Positions 1-5,924 of a DNA stretch of 5,924 nt are shown here, piece by piece. Position 1 is the stretch's first letter. Each line of letters begins with the position of its first letter. Source of the stretch: Actinomycetes bacterium (lineage in GTDB: Bacteria > Actinomycetota > Actinomycetes > Prado026). The stretch spans positions 1-5,924 of the forward strand of contig JALOLN010000129.1 of NCBI GenBank assembly GCA_025455945.1, given 5' to 3'. The notes beneath the pieces were generated by a model, which saw only the letters and a program-made list of their open reading frames with translations, ran no database searches and was not told the origin of the DNA. A program made the position numbers and the translations under genes.

Positions 1-24
1 TCCATGGTGGTCAGGTCAGACCCC

Positions 25-83
25 GCGTACGGTCCGAGATTCGTCTCGGGCGGGCTCTCGGAAGCCCCCGGAAGACCGTGCGC
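25..83 (+). promoter_or_regulatory. Possible structured leader RNA: three-way junction
   Basis: Seen: bases 25-34 can pair with 74-83 over ten base pairs, one of them a G-U wobble. This closes two inner hairpins: 35-39 with 44-48 around a TTCG tetraloop, and 52-56 with 63-67 around a six-base loop. The result is a compact three-way junction about 145 bases before the start of the transglycosylase-like gene, on its strand. Inference: it may be part of that gene's 5' untranslated leader and act as a cis-regulatory element or an mRNA stabiliser. It matches no riboswitch class I can name. In GC-rich DNA hairpins arise by chance, and the structure could equally belong to a transcript from the other strand, so confidence is modest. 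No promoter for the downstream gene is visible; if this is leader RNA, the promoter lies in the first 24 bases or outside the window. Confidence 0.35.
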
Positions 84-97
84 CGGCCCCGCACCAC

Positions 98-206
98 GGG
101 CCCGCCGAAGCGGCGCGCCCAGGGGTCCGACCTCCCCCCACACCAGCGAACGTCGGGGGGTCGGAAGACAGGGGTGAAGAGCGTGCGCCGCGGATGCGCG
201 GCACGC
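98..206 (+). promoter_or_regulatory. Hairpin-rich untranslated leader, distal part
   Basis: Three further stable hairpins follow in order. Bases 98-107 pair with 111-120 around an AAG loop with one C-C mismatch. Bases 126-137 pair with 155-165 with one bulged base. Bases 181-192 pair with 197-206 with a two-base bulge and a GATG loop. The last ends nine bases before the ribosome binding site of the transglycosylase-like gene. Short GGAAG or CGAAG tracts recur between stems. I see no coding sequence here. Whether the stems form in RNA and control translation is inference. Confidence 0.3.
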
Positions 207-214
207 GAAGCGCT

Positions 215-220
215 GGAAGG
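215..220 (+). promoter_or_regulatory. Ribosome binding site of the transglycosylase-like gene
   Basis: GGAAGG stands eight bases before the ATG at 229, a purine-rich Shine-Dalgarno match at normal spacing. It supports this start over any other in the region. Confidence 0.7.
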
Positions 221-228
221 AATGCTCG

Positions 229-867
229 ATGAACCGGATCTCGATCCGGGGGATCGGCCTCGCCGCCGCATCCGTGGCGACGCTGTCACTGGCCGTGGGT
301 GCGACGAGCGCCGCGGCCGACGCACCCACCACCTCCGACGTGGCCGCCGGGACCCCCGTCCTGCCCGCCCTGTCGCACAACGCCGGGCTGGCGGAGGAGT
401 CCGCTGCAGCCGCGGCGTTCGCCCAGCGGCGCGCCGCCGCAGTCAAGGCCGCCCAGCTGAAGGCCAGCGCCGCGAAGGCCGCCCGGGAGAAGGCGGCGCG
501 GGAGAAGGCCGCCCGCGCCAAGGCCGTCCAGCGGGCCACCCGCGCGGTCAACCGCCAGCCGGTGTCGGCGGGCTCGGCCCGCGCCATCGGCAAGTCGCTG
601 GCCGCGTCCCGCGGCTGGACCGGACAGCAGTGGGTCTGCCTGGACAACCTGTTCACCCGGGAGAGCGGCTGGCGGACGTCCGCCTCCAACGGCAGCGGCG
701 CCTACGGGATCCCGCAGGCCCTGCCGGGCTCGAAGATGAGCGCCTTCGGCTCGGACTGGCGGACCAACCCGACGACCCAGATCCGCTGGGGGCTGTCCTA
801 CATCTCCGGCCGCTACGGCACTCCCTGCGCGGCCTGGAACCACTTCCAGTCCCGCCGCTGGTACTGA
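229..867 (+). CDS. Secreted lytic transglycosylase-like (lysozyme-fold) protein
   Basis: A 212-residue exported protein, probably a peptidoglycan-cleaving enzyme acting in the cell wall. Residues 1-32 form a signal peptide: a basic start (MNRISIRG), a hydrophobic core and an AxA-type end (TSAAADA) with cleavage near 30-32. Residues about 58-105 are an Ala/Lys/Arg/Glu-rich, probably helical linker with repeated AAREK units. Residues about 115-212 resemble the short SLT/lysozyme-like domain common in actinobacterial 'transglycosylase' and aggregation-promoting-factor-like proteins. The signs are RESGW at 144-148 with E145 the likely catalytic acid, then NGSGAYGIPQ at 154-163, the spaced W/Y pattern around WGLSYISGRYG and the terminal WNHFQSRRWY. 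C137 and C200 could form a disulfide outside the cell. There is no LysM, PG-binding or membrane anchor domain. The ATG has a good ribosome binding site. The family is well supported; enzymatic activity and substrate are inferred. Confidence 0.85.
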   Translation: MNRISIRGIGLAAASVATLSLAVGATSAAADAPTTSDVAAGTPVLPALSHNAGLAEESAAAAAFAQRRAAAVKAAQLKASAAKAAREKAAREKAARAKAVQRATRAVNRQPVSAGSARAIGKSLAASRGWTGQQWVCLDNLFTRESGWRTSASNGSGAYGIPQALPGSKMSAFGSDWRTNPTTQIRWGLSYISGRYGTPCAAWNHFQSRRWY

Positions 868-890
868 CCGTCCCCGTACCCCCTACCGCA

Positions 891-905
891 TCAAGGGACC
901 CTTGA
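891..905. repeat. 15-base palindrome after the transglycosylase-like gene
   Basis: TCAAGGGACCCTTGA has two perfect seven-base arms around a single A and lies 24 bases after the stop at 867. As RNA it would form a six-pair stem with a three-base loop. There is no T tract, so it is not a classical terminator. It could be a protein-binding site, a weak terminator or a copy of a small dispersed repeat; the sequence alone does not decide. Confidence 0.5.
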
Positions 906-920
906 GGCGAATAGACCGCA

Positions 921-980
921 GTCAGGCGCCCTTCATCGGTGCGCCGGGCCCAGCCCGGACGCCGACGGAGGGCGCCTGAC
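921..980. terminator. Long inverted repeat between convergent genes, likely bidirectional terminator
   Basis: Bases 921-932 (GTCAGGCGCCCT) are the exact reverse complement of 969-980. Pairing continues inward with a few wobbles and mismatches (933-941 with 960-968) to a perfect five-pair GC stem, 944-948 with 954-958, capped by CCCAG. The whole forms one rod-like hairpin of about 60 bases. It sits between the 3' ends of the transglycosylase-like gene (+) and the fumarase gene (-) and is readable from both strands. No T run follows on either side, so it would be a T-less terminator of the kind proposed for high-GC actinobacteria, or a 3'-end stabiliser. The structure is plain in the sequence; the function is inferred. 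Confidence 0.7.
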
Positions 981-992
981 GGCGTTCAGGCG
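973..992 (-). terminator. Alternative hairpin just after the fumarase stop
   Basis: CGCCTGA at 973-979 is the reverse complement of TCAGGCG at 986-992, with a six-base loop. On the minus strand this hairpin begins eight bases after the fumarase stop codon. It uses bases that also form the outer arm of the larger 921-980 hairpin, so the two folds exclude each other. It could be a first-stage terminator stem or a by-product of a repeated TCAGGCG motif. Confidence 0.4.
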
Positions 993-1000
993 ACGGCCGG

Positions 1001-2662
<1,662 letters not shown>

Positions 2663-2685
2663 GGCCCCAGCCTAGATCCGGGCGG

Positions 2686-4611
2686 CTACGGCCCTTGCGG
2701 TTCGGCCTCGGCGATCCACGCCGCGGCGTAGGGCGGGAGCACCACCCGACCCTCGTGGACGCGGGGCGCGGCACCGGAGAGGTGGTCGACCGGCCGGGTG
2801 ATGCGCGCCGCCGAGAGGACGTCGACGGGCACGGACTGCTCGTGCTCGCTGACGTTGTACAGCTGGACGAGTGAGCCCGCGGCGTGCCGCCGCAGCATGA
2901 GGAGCACGGCGTCGTTGCCCGACGGCAGCACGTGGGACTCGACGGCGGCGTGCAGGGCGTCCAGCCGGGCGCGGGCCTGGGCCAGCCGCTGGATGCCGGC
3001 GAACATCCGGCCCGCGACCGTCCGGGGGTCGTGCCGCTGCTCGGCGACGTCCCAGGGCATGGTCGGGCGGTGCAGCCACCGGTTGTCGTCGGCGTGTGCC
3101 GGCTCCGCGGCGAAGTCCCGGTCGTTGAGCAGGCCCAGCTCGTCGCCCATGTACAGCAGGGGGATGCCACCGAAGCCCAGGACCGCCGCATGGGCGCACA
3201 GCAGCCGGGCGATCGCCAGGTCGACCGCGGCGGTGTCGTTGCCGGCGAGGGCCGCCTCGAGGCCGGCCAGGCTGGCCGCGGATCCGCTGATCCGCCGGTC
3301 GCCGGTCGCCGGGTTGGCCTGGAAGACCTCCCCCCGGGCGAACGACCCGGGGAAGGCGCCGCTGTAGAAGTCGGAGAGGAAGACCCGGTGGGCATGGCCG
3401 TCCCAGCCGACGGCCGCGGCGTCGCTGTCGGCGACCGCCCACCCGATGTCGTCGTGGCAGCGCAGGTAGGTCGCCCATGCGGTGGTGGTCGCCTTGGGGG
3501 GGAACTGCGAGAGGGACTGGACGAGCAGCCGCACGTCACGGGTCGCGAGGGCCGACCAGAGCTGGACCATGAGCGAGTTGTGGTAGGCCAGGTCGCTCAC
3601 CCGGCCGGCGTGTGCACCCGTGCCCAGGTAGCGCACCAGCTGGTCCGGCCCGACGATCGCCTCCGCCTTGAACACGACCGACGGCGCCACGATGTGCGCC
3701 ACGGCCCGCAGCGCCTGGGTGATCGCATGCACCTCGGGCTGGTTCTGGCAGCTGGTGCCCATCCGCTTCCACACGAACGCGATGGCGTCCAGGCGCAGGC
3801 AGTCGACCCCCTGGTTGGCGAGGTAGAGCACGATCTCCGCGAACTCGCAGAACACGTCGGGATTCGTCCAGTCCAGGTCCCACTGCCAGGAGTTGAACGT
3901 CGTCCACACCCAGGCGGCCGCGTCGTCGTCCCAGGTGAAGCTGCCGGGGGCGAAGTCGGGGAAGACCTCGGGCAGGGTCCGCTCGTAGGCGTCGGGCAGG
4001 GTGCGGTCCGGGAAGAGCAGGAAGTAGCGGCGGTAGCGCTCCTGGCCGGCCCGGGCACGCTGCGCCCAGTCGTGCTCGCGGGCCACGTGGTTGAGCACGA
4101 GGTCGAGGGTGAGGGTCATGCCCTGCTCGTGCAGCGCCGTGCACAGCTGCGCCAGGTCCGCCATGTGCCCGAGGTCGGCCCGAACGGCCCGGTAGTCGGC
4201 GACGGCGTAGCCGCCGTCGTTGGGCGCCGGGCGGGGCTGCAGCAGCGGCATGAGGTGCAGGTAGGTGACGCCGAGCTCGCGGAGGTAGGGCAGCCGCTCG
4301 CGGACGCCCTGCAGGGTGCCCGCGAACCGCTCCGCGTAGGCCGCGTACCCCAGCACACCCGGCTCCTGGAACCAGTCGGGTCGCAGCACCCGGGCCCGGT
4401 CGTGCGCGCGCAGCGCGCTGCTGCGGGCGGCGTGCGCCGCCGCCACCACGTCGACCACCCGGGGCAGCACGGCGGCGAGGTCGTAGACCTCCTCGAGCCC
4501 GCGCTCGAGGTCGGGCGCCCAGCGTTCCCAGCGAGCGAGCAGGTCGGCCCGGTCCGGATCCTCGGCGGGGACTGCGCCGGCCAGGTCGGCGGCGGCGCTC
4601 TCGATCGGCAC
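2686..4611 (-). CDS. ams: Amylosucrase-family GH13 enzyme (amylosucrase or sucrose hydrolase)
   Basis: A 641-residue glycoside hydrolase family 13 protein matching amylosucrase along its whole length (Neisseria enzyme about 636). Amylosucrase transfers the glucosyl part of sucrose to an alpha-1,4-glucan and frees fructose. Residues about 20-90 are the helical N-terminal domain. The barrel shows D132-Y135 (NDGGYAV, the sucrose pocket), N174-H175 (VLNHV), nucleophile D275 (RLDAIAF), acid/base E317 (KAEAIV), H386-D387-D388 (CHDDIGW), R440 (DRRISG) and R511 (DDNRW, which pairs with D132 in the family). FNSWQWDLDWTNP and KRMGTSCQN are family hallmarks. No signal peptide, so probably cytoplasmic. 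The GTG start has GGAGG five bases upstream. Fumarase follows after 23 bases; a divergent LacI-type gene and a fructokinase-like gene lie on the other side. Sucrose hydrolases of the same subfamily share these residues, so polymerising versus hydrolysing activity is not settled. Confidence 0.92.
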   Translation of the reverse strand: MPIESAAADLAGAVPAEDPDRADLLARWERWAPDLERGLEEVYDLAAVLPRVVDVVAAAHAARSSALRAHDRARVLRPDWFQEPGVLGYAAYAERFAGTLQGVRERLPYLRELGVTYLHLMPLLQPRPAPNDGGYAVADYRAVRADLGHMADLAQLCTALHEQGMTLTLDLVLNHVAREHDWAQRARAGQERYRRYFLLFPDRTLPDAYERTLPEVFPDFAPGSFTWDDDAAAWVWTTFNSWQWDLDWTNPDVFCEFAEIVLYLANQGVDCLRLDAIAFVWKRMGTSCQNQPEVHAITQALRAVAHIVAPSVVFKAEAIVGPDQLVRYLGTGAHAGRVSDLAYHNSLMVQLWSALATRDVRLLVQSLSQFPPKATTTAWATYLRCHDDIGWAVADSDAAAVGWDGHAHRVFLSDFYSGAFPGSFARGEVFQANPATGDRRISGSAASLAGLEAALAGNDTAAVDLAIARLLCAHAAVLGFGGIPLLYMGDELGLLNDRDFAAEPAHADDNRWLHRPTMPWDVAEQRHDPRTVAGRMFAGIQRLAQARARLDALHAAVESHVLPSGNDAVLLMLRRHAAGSLVQLYNVSEHEQSVPVDVLSAARITRPVDHLSGAAPRVHEGRVVLPPYAAAWIAEAEPQGP

Positions 4612-4616
4612 GGGGA

Positions 4617-4621
4617 CCTCC
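4617..4621 (-). promoter_or_regulatory. Ribosome binding site deciding the amylosucrase GTG start
   Basis: CCTCC on the plus strand reads GGAGG on the minus strand, five bases before the GTG at 4611-4609. A strong Shine-Dalgarno match at good spacing fixes this GTG as the start. Confidence 0.75.
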
Positions 4622-4631
4622 GAGGCGGCGA

Positions 4632-4645
4632 TGACAGCGTTTCCA
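4632..4645. promoter_or_regulatory. Candidate LacI-family operator
   Basis: TGACAGCGTTTCCA fits the general LacI-family operator pattern TGnnAnCGnTnnCA: an imperfect palindrome centred on CG at 4638-4639. The neighbouring regulator keeps a hinge-helix leucine (L55), which in this family wedges into a central CG step. The site lies 20 bases before the amylosucrase GTG and within the candidate promoters of both genes, where a bound repressor would block the amylosucrase transcript and also its own gene. The match is seen; binding is inferred. Confidence 0.6.
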
Positions 4646-4650
4646 GTCGG

Positions 4651-4656
4651 ACGCTA
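4651..4656 (-). promoter_or_regulatory. Candidate -10 box of the amylosucrase promoter
   Basis: The minus strand reads TAGCGT (TAnnnT). Its expected start point, about seven bases downstream, falls on the edge of the operator at 4632-4645, a normal arrangement for repression. No good -35 box is seen at 16-18 bases upstream, so the call is tentative. The box overlaps the opposing TACCGT by two bases, making the two promoters interlocked. Confidence 0.3.
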
Positions 4657-4669
4657 CCGTGAGTCACGG
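4657..4669. repeat. 13-base perfect palindrome in the divergent control region
   Basis: CCGTGAGTCACGG has perfect six-base arms around a central G. It is 11 bases from the LacI-type operator candidate and lies on the -10/start region of the repressor promoter, upstream of the amylosucrase -10. Its odd symmetry and lack of a central CG make it unlike a LacI-family site, so it may bind another regulator, or be chance. Confidence 0.4.
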
Positions 4670-4701
4670 CACCGGGGTGCACGTCGGAGACCGGGCCCGT
4701 C

Positions 4702-4706
4702 GGGAG
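4702..4706 (+). promoter_or_regulatory. Ribosome binding site supporting the repressor start at 4713
   Basis: GGGAG stands six bases before the GTG at 4713. The upstream in-frame GTG at 4659 has no purine-rich stretch before it, so this site argues for the shorter protein. Confidence 0.55.
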
Positions 4707-4712
4707 ATCGTG

Positions 4713-5720
4713 GTGGCCGCGAGCATCGAGGACGTCGCAGTCCGGGCGGGAGTGTCCACCGCCACCGTCTCACGAGCGCTGCGGGGCCTGCCCAACGTCT
4801 CCCCGGAGACCCGCCGGCGGGTGCTCGCCGCGGCGCACGCGCTGGACTACGTGGCCTCGCCGAGCGCGTCCAGCCTGGCCTCGGGCCGGATGTCCACGGT
4901 GGGCGTGATCACCCCGTACCTGGGACGGTGGTTCTTCGGCACCGTGATCGGCGGCGCCGAGGCGGAGCTGAGGGTGGCCGGCCACGACCTGTTGCTCTAC
5001 ACCATCGGGGGCGAGGGGCACCGGTACCGGTTCTTCGACCAGCTGCCGCTGCGCCGACGGGTGGACGCCGTCCTCGTCCTCACGCTGCCGATGGAGGGCG
5101 ACGAGGTCGAGGCGGTGCGCAGCCTCGGGATGCCCGTGAGCATCGTCGGTGCGCGCGTCGAGGGCTTCTCCTCGGTGCGGATCGACGACGTGGCCGGGGC
5201 CGAGCTGGGCGTCCGGCACCTCGTCGCGCTCGGCCACCGTCGGATCGGCCTGATCTCCGGGGGCCGCACCGAGTCGAACCGCTTCACGGCCCCGACGGAC
5301 CGCAGCGCGGGGTACCGGCGCGTCCTGGTCGAGGCGGGCCTGCCCGTGGACCCGGCCCTGGACGTCGACGGGGAGTTCACGGTCGCCGGTGGCGAGCGGG
5401 CCATGGCCGAGCTGCTCGGCCGGCCGGAGCCACCGACCGCGGTGTTCGCCCAGTCCGACGAGATGGCGTTCGGGGCGCTGCGTGCGGTCCGTCGCGCCGG
5501 GTTGTCCTGTCCCGGGGACGTCTCGCTGTGCGGGTTCGACGACCACGAGATGGCCGACCTGTTCGACCTCACGACCGTGGCGCAGCCGGTCCAGGAGCAG
5601 GGGGTGCTCGCGGCCCGGCAGGTGCTGGCCGCGCTGTCCGGTGGCGAGTACCCGCAGGCGTCGGTGCTGCCCACCAGCCTCGTCGTCCGGGGCACGACCG
5701 CCCCGCCGGGCTCACCCTGA
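4713..5720 (+). CDS. LacI-family transcriptional repressor
   Basis: A 335-residue LacI/GalR-type regulator, probably a sugar-responsive repressor of the divergent amylosucrase gene. The N-terminal helix-turn-helix is clear: SIEDVAVRAGVSTATVSRAL at residues 4-23, with recognition-helix residues T16, A17 and R21. The hinge helix follows at about 50-57 (PSASSLAS) with L55. Residues about 61-330 form the periplasmic-binding-protein-like effector domain. Its family landmarks are VGVITPYLG, a GHRRIGLISG stretch, DRSAGYR, QSDEMAFGALRA and GFDDHEMADLFDLTTVAQP. The frame stays open back to a GTG at 4659, which would add 18 residues; I prefer 4713 because of the ribosome binding site, because 4659 lies in a promoter element and because LacI proteins usually begin a few residues before the helix-turn-helix. 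GTG at 4710 is also possible. The effector, perhaps sucrose or a derivative, is inferred from context. Its stop overlaps the convergent kinase gene. Confidence 0.93.
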   Translation: MAASIEDVAVRAGVSTATVSRALRGLPNVSPETRRRVLAAAHALDYVASPSASSLASGRMSTVGVITPYLGRWFFGTVIGGAEAELRVAGHDLLLYTIGGEGHRYRFFDQLPLRRRVDAVLVLTLPMEGDEVEAVRSLGMPVSIVGARVEGFSSVRIDDVAGAELGVRHLVALGHRRIGLISGGRTESNRFTAPTDRSAGYRRVLVEAGLPVDPALDVDGEFTVAGGERAMAELLGRPEPPTAVFAQSDEMAFGALRAVRRAGLSCPGDVSLCGFDDHEMADLFDLTTVAQPVQEQGVLAARQVLAALSGGEYPQASVLPTSLVVRGTTAPPGSP

Positions 5721-5924
5721 CAGGTGGCGGGAGAGCTCGTCGGCGGTCGGGGGGTCGCAGCCGGGGCGCTGGCAGGTGAGGGCCGCGGCCGTCGCCGCCA
5801 CCGTCAGGCACCGGCCCAGCTCGTCCACGCCCGCGTCGGCCAGCCGCTGCGCCGGCGACGGGCCGAGCCGGCCGTGCACCGCCAGCGCGTGCAGCAGCCC
5901 GGCGGTGAACGTGTCACCGGCGCC
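5712..5924 (-). CDS. PfkB-family sugar kinase, likely fructokinase (C-terminal part only)
   Basis: A partial gene entering from the right edge: 70 codons and a TGA at 5714-5712. The visible protein opens with GAGDTFTAGLL, the PfkB C-terminal signature in which the Asp of GAGD is the catalytic base and the glycines form the anion hole. It continues through an Ala-rich helix (TVAATAAALTC) to QRPGCDPPTADEL, resembling the R-P-G-A-x-P-P-T end of bacterial fructokinases. The reaction would be ATP-dependent phosphorylation of fructose in the cytoplasm, fitting the amylosucrase gene, which produces free fructose. The N-terminal part, including sugar-binding residues, is outside the window, so ribokinase or another PfkB sugar kinase remains possible. 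Its last nine bases overlap the end of the LacI-type gene on the opposite strand. A Cys replaces the usual Ala in the RPGA motif. Confidence 0.85.
   Translation of the reverse strand, partial: GAGDTFTAGLLHALAVHGRLGPSPAQRLADAGVDELGRCLTVAATAAALTCQRPGCDPPTADELSRHLSG

Larger units (their letters stand above)
4631..4660 (+). promoter_or_regulatory. Candidate promoter of the LacI-family gene
   Basis: ATGACA (4631-4636, five of six to TTGACA) and TACCGT (4655-4660, a TAnnnT -10) are separated by 18 bases. Transcription would begin near 4667 and give a leader of about 46 bases to the GTG at 4713. The -35 box overlaps the operator candidate, which suggests autorepression. A GTG at 4659 would sit inside the -10 box, one reason for preferring the later start. 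Confidence 0.4.

Noticed and set aside
25..33. TACGGT (28-33) as a -10 box for the transglycosylase-like gene
   Set aside because: No -35 box at a suitable distance, and the bases lie in the closing stem of the junction structure. TAnnnT alone is too common to call.
1..228. c-di-AMP (ydaO) riboswitch upstream of a wall hydrolase
   Set aside because: The context is right and GGGGTGAAG at 171-179 recalls the conserved GGGGTGAATC, but the matching GGGGGACCCA segment and the CAGCTAACCTCGTAGGC-like 3' segment are absent. Not callable by eye.
453..526. Tandem DNA repeats in the Ala/Lys linker as a CRISPR-like or mobile repeat
   Set aside because: The units are short, imperfect, in frame and explained by repeated AAREK codons.
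78..905. 275-residue open frame on plus overlapping the transglycosylase-like gene
   Set aside because: Low-complexity Arg/Gly/Pro sequence in another frame. The 229-867 frame has a signal peptide, a ribosome binding site and a recognisable domain.
4631..5779. 382-residue open frame on plus overlapping the repressor
   Set aside because: Arg/Gly/Pro-rich shadow; the LacI frame has the helix-turn-helix and effector-domain motifs.
5569..5811. 80-residue open frame on minus at the repressor end
   Set aside because: Pro/Arg-rich and motif-free; the kinase frame ending at 5712 carries the PfkB signature instead.

Overview
The window reads as chromosomal DNA of a high-GC Gram-positive bacterium (Actinomycetota). 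Base composition is very GC-rich throughout, nearly all third codon positions are G or C, GTG starts occur, and the gene families are typical of soil actinobacteria. A Geodermatophilaceae-like host (Blastococcus, Geodermatophilus, Modestobacter) is a guess from the overall feel of the proteins, not something the sequence proves. I see no mobile element, CRISPR array, tRNA or rRNA.

Layout, left to right. (1) Positions 1-228 hold no convincing gene but a leader dense in hairpins, including a possible three-way junction. It ends in a ribosome binding site for (2) a small secreted lytic-transglycosylase-like protein (229-867, +). (3) A 133-base convergent gap holds a short near-perfect palindrome and a long, strong inverted repeat that probably terminates or protects transcripts from both sides. 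(4) A class I, iron-sulfur fumarate hydratase (1001-2662, -) lies 23 bases downstream of (5) an amylosucrase-family GH13 enzyme (2686-4611, -). (6) A compact divergent control region (about 4612-4712) carries a LacI-family operator, overlapping promoter candidates for both directions and a second palindrome. (7) A LacI-family repressor (4713-5720, +) follows. (8) The last 213 bases are the C-terminal end of a PfkB-family sugar kinase, most like fructokinase (5712-5924, -), whose stop lies inside the end of the repressor gene.

Genes 5, 7 and 8 make a coherent sucrose module. Amylosucrase splits sucrose, keeps the glucosyl unit as alpha-1,4-glucan and releases fructose. The kinase can phosphorylate the fructose. 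The LacI-type protein probably represses the enzyme from the shared intergenic operator. The fumarase is probably co-transcribed with the amylosucrase by read-through, which would place a TCA-cycle enzyme partly under sugar control; this is inference from spacing. The cell-wall enzyme appears unrelated. No wholly new system is evident. The points most worth a second look are the structured leader, the long convergent hairpin with its alternative pairing, and the architecture of the divergent control region.
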